A DNA stretch of 64,000 bases from GWF2-33-9 sp964500435 (GTDB lineage Bacteria; Bacteroidota; Ignavibacteria; Kapaibacteriales; UBA2268): positions 1 to 64,000 of the forward strand of contig CAZCNL010000005.1 in assembly GCA_964500435.1 (NCBI GenBank), given 5' to 3'. Of this stretch, positions 44,616-51,906 are shown piece after piece. Each line of letters begins with the position of its first letter. Position 1 is the first letter of the stretch. Made by a program: the position numbers and the translations under genes. The notes beneath the pieces are model-generated. The model worked only from the letters and a program-made list of their open reading frames with translations. It searched no databases and was not told the DNA's origin.

Positions 44616-44701
44616 TTTTGTCGGTTTAAAAAAATATTGTATATTTGCACTTGATTTAAGTTTATTTCGTGTATAAACGAGTTATGGCTCATTTTAAAAT
44701 G
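44616..44701 (+). promoter_or_regulatory. Promoter block B (copy 2), core site and leader palindrome
   Basis: TTTTG (44616-44620) and TATATTTG (44640-44647) are again exactly 19 bases apart. CGTGTATAAACGA leads to the core GTTATGGCTC (44681-44690) and the palindrome CATTTTAAAATG (44690-44701). The block closely matches the one before the CBASS operon, 20 kb away. Confidence 0.8.
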
Positions 44702-44721
44702 ACAAAACACAACAAAAAGAA

Positions 44722-45663
44722 ATGGCAATATTTGAAATAGACAAAGGCAAAGCAAGACGGGTTCGGCTGAGTGACTTTAAACTCGAAAAGGACTTGCAAA
44801 GACTTATTGAAGACAACTTGGAAACAATTTTTAACTGCCGTTTCATTGCGACAGAGTTCTCGACAGGTAACATTCACTCGGGACGAATTGACACATTAGC
44901 CCTTTCAGAAGACAACAATCCAGTAATAATTGAATACAAAAAAGTTGCTTCGTCAGACCTCGTAAACCAAAGTCTTTACTATTTGCATTGGATTAAAGAC
45001 CACAAAGGTGATTTTCAAATTGCAGCAAATAAAGCATTTGGGAAAAATATTGACATTGATTGGTCGGACATAAGAGTAATTTGCTTGGCTCCTGAATATA
45101 AAAAATACGACTTACATGCAGTTCAAGTGATGGGAGCAAATATTGAACTTTGGCAATACAAGACCTACGAGAACGGCATTTTAAATATTGAAGAAGTCTA
45201 CAAACGGACGACCTCTACTTCAAATCAAGACACAGAAGAACTCGTTGGTAAAAATCCAATAATGGTTGAAGCAGGTAAAAAAGCAGCATTGACAAGAAAA
45301 ACTGCGACATATACTCTAGAAGAACATTTTGAAAACCTTGATGACAACATTCTTGAATTGTTTAACGCTGTCCGTGACTATATAGTAACCATTGACAGTT
45401 CAATCGAAGAAACGCCCAAGAAAAATTATATCGCCTATAAGACAAGTCAGAACTTTGTTTGCTTACAGACCTATAAGAAAAAATTGACTTTGTATCTGAA
45501 ACTAAATCCTGACGAAGTAAAGCCAATGCCAAATCAAGGAAGAGACGTTAGAGAAATCGGACACTTTGGAACAGGCGACTTCGAATTGACAATTAAAGAC
45601 TTGAAAGACTTTGAAGAAACGAAATATTTAATAAACGAAGCATACAAAAACATAGGCGGATGA
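44722..45663 (+). CDS. PD-(D/E)xK nuclease-like protein with DUF5655 domain
   Basis: A 313-residue protein. The N-terminal nuclease-like core has D57 in SGRIDTLAL and E71-x-K73 in VIIEYKK, a NucS/DUF91-type PD-(D/E)xK arrangement. The C-terminal part (about 200-313; TLEEHFENLDDNILELFNAV, FVCLQTYKKKLTLYLKL) is DUF5655. The plan is shared with the gene at 19313. It lies between GTTATGGCTC and its exact complement GAGCCATAAC (45674), so it is the cargo of a cassette-like unit. A DNA-processing or defence role is inferred. Confidence 0.78.
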   Translation: MAIFEIDKGKARRVRLSDFKLEKDLQRLIEDNLETIFNCRFIATEFSTGNIHSGRIDTLALSEDNNPVIIEYKKVASSDLVNQSLYYLHWIKDHKGDFQIAANKAFGKNIDIDWSDIRVICLAPEYKKYDLHAVQVMGANIELWQYKTYENGILNIEEVYKRTTSTSNQDTEELVGKNPIMVEAGKKAALTRKTATYTLEEHFENLDDNILELFNAVRDYIVTIDSSIEETPKKNYIAYKTSQNFVCLQTYKKKLTLYLKLNPDEVKPMPNQGRDVREIGHFGTGDFELTIKDLKDFEETKYLINEAYKNIGG

Positions 45664-45673
45664 CAAGAAAAAC

Positions 45674-45808
45674 GAGCCATAACAGCACCTACCCAAAAGT
45701 GGCGGTTCAGTGGTTAAATCAAGCTTTGTGCTTCTATCAAAGTTTCTGCTTAGTTGAAAGTGAAGTGCTTCGAAATCGCCACCTTCGGGTAGCTGCAAAA
45801 CGTTAGCG
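45674..45808 (+). other. attC-like recombination site 1 of the 45-kb array
   Basis: R'' GAGCCATAAC (45674-45683), then the arm CACCTACCCAAAAGTGGCG (45686-45704) paired with CGCCACCTTCGGGTAGCTG (45777-45795), about 70 bases between, and R' GTTAGCG (45802-45808). The stem has mismatches and an unpaired base as in integron attC sites. Confidence 0.78.
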
Positions 45809-45925
45809 GTCATTGTAGAACGACATCGTGCAGACAATAAAAATGACAGATAATTTAAAAATATTGCGTAACACGTTCGCTGACTTTGAAGAACCTGTTT
45901 AATCACCTTAGCAAAAAAATAGACT

Positions 45926-46279
45926 ATGATGAAAGAATTTGTATTGCTATTCCGTATGGACATAACAAATAAGGAAGCACAACCAACCAAAAAGCAAATG
46001 GAAACCTATATGCAACATTGGATGAGTTGGATAAACGAGATTGCCGACAACGGCCAGCTTGCAGACGGTGGGAATCATTTTTCCCGACAGGGGCGGGTAC
46101 TAAAACCAAACAACGAAGTTGTTGAAACACCACATATTGCCGACAATAATTCCATTGCAGGTTACATCATTGTTTTAGCCAAAAATCTTGACGAAGCGAC
46201 AAAGATTGCGAAGAAATGTCCAATCTTAAATGGACAAAATACAAGCGTTGAAATACGGGAAACAGCAACACCGGGATAA
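45926..46279 (+). CDS. YCII-related (YciI-like) domain protein
   Basis: A 117-residue protein of the YCII/DGPF family: MKEFVLLFRMD, then TYMQHWMSWINEIADNGQLADGG and IAGYIIVLAKNLDEATKIAKKCP. The family has a ferredoxin-like fold with a His/Asp pair; its function is largely unknown, and a small-molecule or peroxide role has been suggested. YciI genes are known as gene-cassette cargo. It lies between GTTAGCGGT (45802) and its complement ACCGCTAAC (46290). A 20-codon frame at 45843-45902 just upstream looks like a leftover fragment. Confidence 0.85.
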   Translation: MMKEFVLLFRMDITNKEAQPTKKQMETYMQHWMSWINEIADNGQLADGGNHFSRQGRVLKPNNEVVETPHIADNNSIAGYIIVLAKNLDEATKIAKKCPILNGQNTSVEIRETATPG

Positions 46280-46289
46280 TAAACAACGA

Positions 46290-46423
46290 ACCGCTAACAT
46301 CGTGTTGCCTCAATTGGCGGTGATGTGCAAAATTTTAACTGAGTACTACTATCAAACTTTTGTGCTGGGTGACAGTTAGTGCTCCGAAATCCCCCACTGC
46401 GGCAAGCCGCCAAACCGTTTGCC
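46290..46423 (+). other. attC-like recombination site 2 of the 45-kb array
   Basis: R'' ACCGCTAAC (46290-46298), arm TTGCCTCAATTGGCGG (about 46305-46320) pairing imperfectly with CCCCCACTGCGGCAA (about 46391-46404), and a possible R' GTTTGCC (46417-46423). The loop has ATCAAACTTTTGTGCTGGG, similar to the loops of the other sites. About 130 bp of featureless DNA separate it from the CDF gene. Confidence 0.65.
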
Positions 46424-46551
46424 GTCAAGCATAAGTGCGGAGCAAAATCAATGTTAATAAATCGTTTCAAATAATTTTTCACTCGTATGCTACTTCACTT
46501 TCCAATTCTTACATTATTTTCTTTTCATTGATTTCTTTCTATTAAAAATTC

Positions 46552-47445
46552 TTAAACAAGGTCGGTTGCACAATCGCCTATTTCAAATTGGATAGTTGTA
46601 TGGTCTATTCCATACTTATGTTCAAGTAATTCTTCTATTTCTTCTTTTAAAGGCATTAAGTTGCTAATCGTTTCGTTTTTTACTTCAATATGTGCTTCGA
46701 AATGAATAGTGTTATCATTTAATTTCCATAAATGCAAATGATGAATATTCACAACACCTTCGAATTTTTCAACTTCTGCTTTAATTTCATTCGCATCAAT
46801 ACCTTCCGGAGCAGCCATCATTAAAACTTCCACAGCTTCTTTTGTAATACCGTATGCTTCTTTTAAAATATATAATGAAATAAGTAATGTCAAAATTGGG
46901 TCTATCCAATAAATTTGAAAGACAATAATAAATATTGCTCCAATTATAACCGCCAGGCTGGAAATTGCGTCACTCAATAAATGCAAATAAGCAGCTCGCA
47001 TATTCATACTGTCTTTTGAACCTTTTTTAAGCAAAATAGTCCCAACAAAGTTTGCAATCAAACCGATTGTTGCAACGATTAACATTAAATAACCTGTAAT
47101 TGGAGTTGGATTGATTAATCTATCGATTGCTTCTTTAATAAGGAAAAACGATATGACTATTAAAGATGAAGAATTAATTATTGCGGCTAATATTTCGGCT
47201 CGTTTTAGTCCAAATGTATATTTTAACGTTTTAGGCTTTTTACTTAACTTCATAGCAATATAAGTAATAATAATTGCTATACCATCACTAAAATTATGGA
47301 GAGCATCTGAAATTAATGATAAACTTCCTGAGACTAAACCACCAATGATTTCGGCAATTGTAATTAAAAAATTCAAAAGCATCGTAAAAATCAAGTTTTT
47401 CTCTGAAGTTCCTTCTGAATGTGAATGTGAATGTGAATGTGACAT
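46552..47445 (-). CDS. Cation diffusion facilitator (CzcD/ZitB type)
   Basis: A 297-residue CDF exporter. The N-terminus is a His/Ser repeat (MSHSHSHSHSEG), followed by six membrane segments. Zinc-site residues are seen in SLISDALHNFSDGIAI (TM2) and HLLSDAISSLAVI (TM5), both of the HDxxD or DxxxD kind. The C-terminal cytoplasmic domain includes GVVNIHHLHLWKLNDN and HIEVKNETIS. It exports Zn2+ or similar divalent cations using the proton gradient. It stands alone downstream of the FmdE operon, separated by a strong hairpin at 47532. Confidence 0.92.
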   Translation of the reverse strand: MSHSHSHSHSEGTSEKNLIFTMLLNFLITIAEIIGGLVSGSLSLISDALHNFSDGIAIIITYIAMKLSKKPKTLKYTFGLKRAEILAAIINSSSLIVISFFLIKEAIDRLINPTPITGYLMLIVATIGLIANFVGTILLKKGSKDSMNMRAAYLHLLSDAISSLAVIIGAIFIIVFQIYWIDPILTLLISLYILKEAYGITKEAVEVLMMAAPEGIDANEIKAEVEKFEGVVNIHHLHLWKLNDNTIHFEAHIEVKNETISNLMPLKEEIEELLEHKYGIDHTTIQFEIGDCATDLV

Positions 47446-47531
47446 ACAATCTTCCTTATTTTATTATTTTATTTTAAATATAAGTTACATTAAAATTTTT
47501 AATATTATTTTAAAATTACCTTAAATATCAG

Positions 47532-47553
47532 GGAAAGCATAATCTTGCTTTCC
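47532..47553. terminator. Terminator hairpin after the FmdE operon
   Basis: GGAAAGCA-TAATCT-TGCTTTCC, enclosed by a second stem AAATATCA...TGATATTT (47523-47567). It lies 27 bp beyond the stop of the FmdE gene on the minus strand. Confidence 0.7.
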
Positions 47554-47579
47554 ATTTTTTGATATTTAGTGATTGCTAA

Positions 47580-48182
47580 TTATTTGCTTGCGCAATCAAT
47601 GCAAACCTTTTTATCACCTTTGACTCTTCCGTATTCCATCACCGTCATTTCGCCACAAACTTCGCAAACAAAACCATCAAAGCTATCTTTTTTTGGTTCA
47701 AGTTTGTAATCGAAAATCGGAGAAATGGAAAGCAACATATCATCAGGAGCATTCATTACATTACTAACTAATGGGTCTACAACTTCCGCTGGAACTTGGC
47801 TTGCAGGAATACCTTTTTCTCTATAATCTTTAAAGAAAGATGATTGTTTATTTGCAAGCATAGCTTCTGCTTTTGGAGTAACACGGACAGCTTTACCTGT
47901 TGCTTTATTAACAACAGTTACAGCCCATTTACCTTTATGTGTCTTTTTGATATTGCCTTTGCCGAAAGTTGTTCCCATAATAACTTGCAATCCGTCGCCA
48001 TAGCAAGTTGCACAATGGTCATCACCTAAATCAACAAAAGCTTGAATTTGTCCGTCTGTTGCTCTATCAACTCCAAGAGCATTCATTGCTGCCGCACCTA
48101 CACGCAAGCCCATTGGCATTGCAGGACATTTATGTCCGTGAAATTTTTGCCCGAATTCGAGCCATTCTTGTGGATTAATCAT
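47580..48182 (-). CDS. FmdE-family protein with C-terminal zinc ribbon (paralogue 1)
   Basis: A 200-residue protein. GQKFHGHKCPAMPMGLRVG is the FmdE N-terminal signature (His-Gly-His-x-Cys-Pro), and DDHCATCYGDGLQVIMGTTFGKGN adds further cysteines. The C-terminus has a zinc ribbon, CEVCGEMT...CIDCASK. FmdE is named after formylmethanofuran dehydrogenase subunit E, but most bacterial members are of unknown function and are linked to molybdenum or tungsten handling. A second copy is encoded at 50023 in the same TetR-controlled cluster. It lies 17 bp downstream of the porin-like gene. Confidence 0.85.
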   Translation of the reverse strand: MINPQEWLEFGQKFHGHKCPAMPMGLRVGAAAMNALGVDRATDGQIQAFVDLGDDHCATCYGDGLQVIMGTTFGKGNIKKTHKGKWAVTVVNKATGKAVRVTPKAEAMLANKQSSFFKDYREKGIPASQVPAEVVDPLVSNVMNAPDDMLLSISPIFDYKLEPKKDSFDGFVCEVCGEMTVMEYGRVKGDKKVCIDCASK

Positions 48183-48199
48183 TTTGTTTTATCCTTTTT

Positions 48200-49213
48200 T
48201 TATTTGAAAAATACCTGAAACTGTAACTCACCTATGTAGTTACTTTTTATTGAGTTAAATTGTGTTTTGAAATCTGCCATCAATTTTGTTTTTTCTGTAA
48301 AATAATAATTTAATCCAAGTCCGTACCATTCATTATCATTGGTAGTTGGAATCAAATCATTATATTTTTCTGTCTCAACAGTAGCCTGAATTGCTTTTGT
48401 AAAATAGAAATCAATATCAGCATAATATCCCCATGCTTTATCTTTATTTATATTTGCCTGAACATATTCGGACTGAAAGCTGAAATCTTTGTAATTCAGT
48501 TGAGTCTCAAATCCCCAGCGATAATCATTACCGACAACAAGAATATTTGAATTGTAAATTTTATTCATAGTAATGCCATTTGCATAACGATACGAACCGG
48601 AAGCGCCTATTTCAATCAATGCATCATCATTTTTAAATAAATTGATTTGAGCATGAGAAGTATAAAGTAAATTTAAATCCTTGTTCTTGCCCGGTGATTC
48701 AAGATTTGCATTAAATGCACCAAAGCTTATATGAAGTGGGGATTGTTTGTTTTGATAAGTATACTGAACCCCAATCTGACGAGCCATGGATTTTGTACTA
48801 TGGACTAATCCGCTAATTACACCAGCTCTTTCAATATCAGGTATCTCATAATCGGGTTGCATTCTTTGCAACATAAAATCAGGAACAAATCTACCGGCAC
48901 GTATGAAACCATACCCTTCAAATTTCACATCAGCTAATGCATCCTGTAACATAACAGCTTCATCAGCGAATGAACGATATACAGCCTGGATTTTGTAAGA
49001 TACAATATCCAAACCGGGAGCATTGCCATCAACCCAAAGTTTTGCCCTGCGAATCATAAAATCATTAGTTTTATCAAAATCGGTTGTAAAACGTGTTTGA
49101 ATATAACCATGTAAATTGATTGAACCTATTGCTTCGCAATGAATTTCATTAATGTTTATTGCAATCGATAAAATTATAAATATTCTTGTAATTAATTTCA
49201 CAAAACACCCCAA
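48200..49213 (-). CDS. Porin-like outer-membrane protein (OprO/P type)
   Basis: A 337-residue protein with a signal sequence (LITRIFIILSIAININEIHC). Strands include INLHGYIQTRFTTDFDKTNDFMIRRAKLWVDG, GRFVPDFMLQRMQPDYEIPDIERAG and a final strand GELQFQVFFK, typical of phosphate-selective porin-like barrels. It overlaps the end of the TauE/SafE gene by 16 bp, so the two are translationally coupled. That suggests passage of the same anion across outer (this protein) and inner (TauE/SafE) membranes. Confidence 0.78.
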   Translation of the reverse strand: MGCFVKLITRIFIILSIAININEIHCEAIGSINLHGYIQTRFTTDFDKTNDFMIRRAKLWVDGNAPGLDIVSYKIQAVYRSFADEAVMLQDALADVKFEGYGFIRAGRFVPDFMLQRMQPDYEIPDIERAGVISGLVHSTKSMARQIGVQYTYQNKQSPLHISFGAFNANLESPGKNKDLNLLYTSHAQINLFKNDDALIEIGASGSYRYANGITMNKIYNSNILVVGNDYRWGFETQLNYKDFSFQSEYVQANINKDKAWGYYADIDFYFTKAIQATVETEKYNDLIPTTNDNEWYGLGLNYYFTEKTKLMADFKTQFNSIKSNYIGELQFQVFFK

Positions 49214-49947
49214 ATTAATTTAATTGCTATCAAGAACAGCACTATTCCATAAACTTGTTTGACCATTTTAGGTTTTGCTTTTCCTGACATAAACATTGCT
49301 CCAAGCTGTGAAGCTATGATTACTGCAACAACAACTAAGATTGTTAAAGTCCAATTCATTTGTCCTTCTGCCGCATGACCTAAATATCCACTAAAAGATG
49401 AAAAAGTAACTACAAATGCTGTTGTTGCAGCTGCTTCTTTCGTTTTATATCCCATCCACATTAAAATTGGAGCAATAATAAATCCGCCACCAATTCCCAA
49501 TAATCCTCCGGCAAACCCTGCAAAAGCACCAACACCTGCTCCAATTAGTGACCTTTTCATTAGAGGCATTACTTCTTCTGGTTCTTGTTTGTTCGAAGAC
49601 CATAGAGTTCTCGCTGCTGCGACTAAAACTGCTAAAGCAAACAACAACATTAATGGTTTTTCTGGTACAAACTGAGAAGTATATGCTCCAAGTGGTGAAA
49701 AAATTAATGCCGCAATTGCCATCGCAAGACCACCTTTCCAATCAACTAATTTCTTTCTTGAAAAAGGAATTAAAGCAAGTAAAGTATTAAGTCCATTCAA
49801 TAAAAGCCCGAGCGGAATTGCAACTTCTTTCATTGAAAATCCAGCCCATTTCAGGATTGGCACATATACCATCCCTCCGCCTAAGCCCAGCATGGCAAAT
49901 ACAAATGAAACCACGAAGATTAATATTGATACTATTATATATAACAT
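49198..49947 (-). CDS. TauE/SafE-family anion permease
   Basis: A 249-residue inner-membrane protein with about eight hydrophobic segments and two homologous halves: AMLGLGGGMVYVPILKWAGF at the start and AGFAGGLLGIGGGFIIAPILMWMGYKTKEAAATTAFVV in the middle, the family's duplicated GxGGG motif. Members move sulfite, sulfoacetate, taurine-derived anions or related organic acids. It is within the FmdE operon, between the hairpin at 49985 and the coupled porin gene. The substrate is not known. Confidence 0.88.
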   Translation of the reverse strand: MLYIIVSILIFVVSFVFAMLGLGGGMVYVPILKWAGFSMKEVAIPLGLLLNGLNTLLALIPFSRKKLVDWKGGLAMAIAALIFSPLGAYTSQFVPEKPLMLLFALAVLVAAARTLWSSNKQEPEEVMPLMKRSLIGAGVGAFAGFAGGLLGIGGGFIIAPILMWMGYKTKEAAATTAFVVTFSSFSGYLGHAAEGQMNWTLTILVVVAVIIASQLGAMFMSGKAKPKMVKQVYGIVLFLIAIKLIWGVL

Positions 49948-49984
49948 GTTTATTTCTCTGATATTCTAATTTTTTAAATAATAA

Positions 49985-50009
49985 GCTGCCTATTTATTTC
50001 ATAGGCAGC
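49985..50009. terminator. Intercistronic hairpin
   Basis: GCTGCCTAT-TTATTTC-ATAGGCAGC, 9-bp perfect stem, between FmdE paralogue 2 and tauE/safE on the minus strand, followed on that strand by a T-rich stretch. It may be a terminator or an attenuating/processing hairpin inside the operon. Confidence 0.65.
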
Positions 50010-50022
50010 CATTGTTATTGCT

Positions 50023-50652
50023 TTATTTAACGTTTGGAGTTTCAACCGTAAACTCATCAGTTTTATGTCCAGCACAAGTTATACATACTTTCTTGCCATC
50101 TTTAACTCTAATGTAACGTTCAAAAGTATATTCTCCGCAAATTTCGCATTTTACTTTATTAAAAGAACCTTTTGTTGGTTCGTAATGGAAATCTTCTAAT
50201 TTCGTAATCGTAAATAACTCATCGTCAGTAGCATTTAGAACGATATTAATAATATCAGCACGTACTTCTTCCGGAATTTCAGATGGTTCAATTCCTTCCT
50301 TGCGATATTTGAAAAATTCGTGAGGAGCAAGCTTATCTTGAAATTCATTATTTAAAAAAATCCTATATGCATCCTTTTTGCCAGGATACCAAAAAATTGC
50401 CGCAACTTTACCAAGATATAATTTTTCAATCATTCCTTTCCCAAAAGTTGCTCCCGTCGATGCCATTATACCATCTTGCATACATCCTTGTGGATGACCT
50501 ATTCCCATTTCTGAAAATACATGCATTTGATGATCTTTGCTTTTTTCAACTTCGAGAAGTTTTAAAGCGAGAGTTCCCATTCTGTATCCAATAGGCATAA
50601 ATGGACAACGATGTCCGTGAAATTCAAAAGCCCAATCTGCTATTTGAAACAT
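50023..50652 (-). CDS. FmdE-family protein with C-terminal zinc ribbon (paralogue 2)
   Basis: A 209-residue protein with FEFHGHRCPFMPIGYRMG, then GIGHPQGCMQDGIMASTGATFGKGMI and the zinc ribbon CEICGEYT...CITCAGH. Layout and length match the paralogue at 47580, but the second motif has HPQGC in place of DDHCATC, so the two may bind different ligands. It follows the NifX-like gene by 8 bp. Confidence 0.85.
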   Translation of the reverse strand: MFQIADWAFEFHGHRCPFMPIGYRMGTLALKLLEVEKSKDHQMHVFSEMGIGHPQGCMQDGIMASTGATFGKGMIEKLYLGKVAAIFWYPGKKDAYRIFLNNEFQDKLAPHEFFKYRKEGIEPSEIPEEVRADIINIVLNATDDELFTITKLEDFHYEPTKGSFNKVKCEICGEYTFERYIRVKDGKKVCITCAGHKTDEFTVETPNVK

Positions 50653-50660
50653 AATTCCTC

Positions 50661-51077
50661 CTAATCAAGGTTTTCAGTATGATTAATAATAGTATTATCG
50701 ATTAATGCTTTAACAGCATTATCAATATTTTCAATGTCAGTTATAATGGGTTTAATGCCATATTCTATCATATTCATATAAGCACCTTCCCCCATACCTC
50801 TTGCCAAAAGCACTTGGCAATCTTTGATACTTTCTGCCATACTTTTATGCTTGTTTTGAGCATTTGAATCATAGCCATGCCTCTCGTTTTGCTCGTGATT
50901 ATGCTGCGATTCATTGCCTGCAAAAGTATGATGTCCTGTTTTGCTCCTTCGTTCACTTGAAATAACTATACCATTTTCAATAGTAATTACTTCATAATAT
51001 CTTGCTCTGCCAAAATGTTGGCTAATTGTTATGCCGTCATCTGTAACTGAAGCGATTTTGATTGTTTGTTTTGACAT
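50661..51077 (-). CDS. NifX/NifB-like dinitrogenase-cofactor family protein
   Basis: A 138-residue protein of the Nitro_FeMo-Co family: KIASVTDDGITISQHFGRARYYEVITIENG at the N-terminus and CQVLLARGMGEGAYMNMIEYGIKPIITDIENIDNAVKAL at the C-terminus. Between them is a His/Asn/Gln-rich insertion (about 45-75; GHHTFAGNESQHNHEQNERHG), possibly metal-binding. Family members bind Fe-S or Fe-Mo cofactor intermediates. It is the first gene of the operon and has the palindrome AAGTAA-N4-TTACTT 20 bp upstream of its start. Confidence 0.85.
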   Translation of the reverse strand: MSKQTIKIASVTDDGITISQHFGRARYYEVITIENGIVISSERRSKTGHHTFAGNESQHNHEQNERHGYDSNAQNKHKSMAESIKDCQVLLARGMGEGAYMNMIEYGIKPIITDIENIDNAVKALIDNTIINHTENLD

Positions 51078-51096
51078 TTTTACTCCATTTTAATAT

Positions 51097-51112
51097 AAGT
51101 AAACAATTACTT
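51097..51112. promoter_or_regulatory. Predicted TetR operator 1
   Basis: AAGTAA-ACAA-TTACTT, a perfect 6-bp inverted repeat with a 4-base spacer, 20 bp upstream of the NifX-like start. The same half-sites occur at 51745, next to tetR. Confidence 0.8.
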
Positions 51113-51131
51113 ACTTTTAATATAAAAAAAA

Positions 51132-51725
51132 TTACCGTAAGGCATTTATGATTATCTTATACATCCTTTGACAAAAATCCAAAGAATCTTTATTATTTTT
51201 ATTAAGTATATAATCTATATTAAAAGATGTTGGAATACCCATATAAATAATAGCAAAATCTTCTGGTTCTATCAATGGGTTCCAGACACCTTCGACGATT
51301 CCGTCTTTAACAATTTTGATAATAAATTGTTTCTGCTGATATAAAATTTGGCTCAATTTTTCTTTCAATTGTTTGTCACCCAAATGTGTAGCTTCAGAAA
51401 ATAGTAAAATTGTAACTCCCCTATTTTCTCTCAAGTAAGTAACATTAGCACAAAGATAATTGTATAATTTTGTTTTAGCATCTGAACTACTCAGCGAGAT
51501 TTTACGAAGTTCACCAAGAAGGTCATTTTCAACATCTTCCATAATTCCATATATTATATCTCTTTTAGTAGCAAAATGTTTGAATATTGCACCTTCGCTC
51601 AATCCAATCCTTGCTGCTAAATTCCTCGTTGAAACGTTTTGCAAGCCTTCGTCAGCAATAATATCTAACACTGCCCTTTTTATTTGCTCTTGTCTTATTT
51701 CCGTTCTTTCTCTTTGAATTTTCAT
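51132..51725 (-). CDS. TetR/AcrR-family repressor
   Basis: A 197-residue regulator. The N-terminal HTH spans about 12-58: RAVLDIIADEGLQNVSTRNLAARIGLSEGAIFKHFATKRDII is the typical TetR DNA-binding region. The C-terminal ligand domain is unassigned. Its start is 20 bp from operator AAGTAA-N4-TTACTT (51745), and the same operator precedes the NifX/FmdE operon downstream, so it very likely represses itself, that operon and perhaps the divergent MFS gene. Confidence 0.9.
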   Translation of the reverse strand: MKIQRERTEIRQEQIKRAVLDIIADEGLQNVSTRNLAARIGLSEGAIFKHFATKRDIIYGIMEDVENDLLGELRKISLSSSDAKTKLYNYLCANVTYLRENRGVTILLFSEATHLGDKQLKEKLSQILYQQKQFIIKIVKDGIVEGVWNPLIEPEDFAIIYMGIPTSFNIDYILNKNNKDSLDFCQRMYKIIINALR

Positions 51726-51744
51726 AATTTTTTATATCCTAAAT

Positions 51745-51760
51745 AAGTAAATGCTTACTT
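51745..51760. promoter_or_regulatory. Predicted TetR operator 2
   Basis: AAGTAA-ATGC-TTACTT in the region between tetR (minus) and the MFS gene (plus). It is identical in half-sites and spacing to the operator at 51097. Confidence 0.8.
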
Positions 51761-51906
51761 GCATATTTGTTAAAAGCAAAATTACAAAAAAAAATTTAAT
51801 ATGCAAGTTTTTTTAATTTATGTGAATTTTTCCTTAGAAAACAATAATAGTTCATTTTCGTTTATATTTATTCTAGATATTTTTATACTTTATTTGTAAA
51901 TATTTA

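Noticed and set aside
45843..45902. 20-codon reading frame
   Set aside because: Too short and without family resemblance; more likely the residue of a lost cassette gene.
8726..46423. Integron integrase (IntI) expected with cassette arrays
   Set aside because: No tyrosine-recombinase-like protein is encoded anywhere in the window, so a complete integron cannot be claimed from this sequence.
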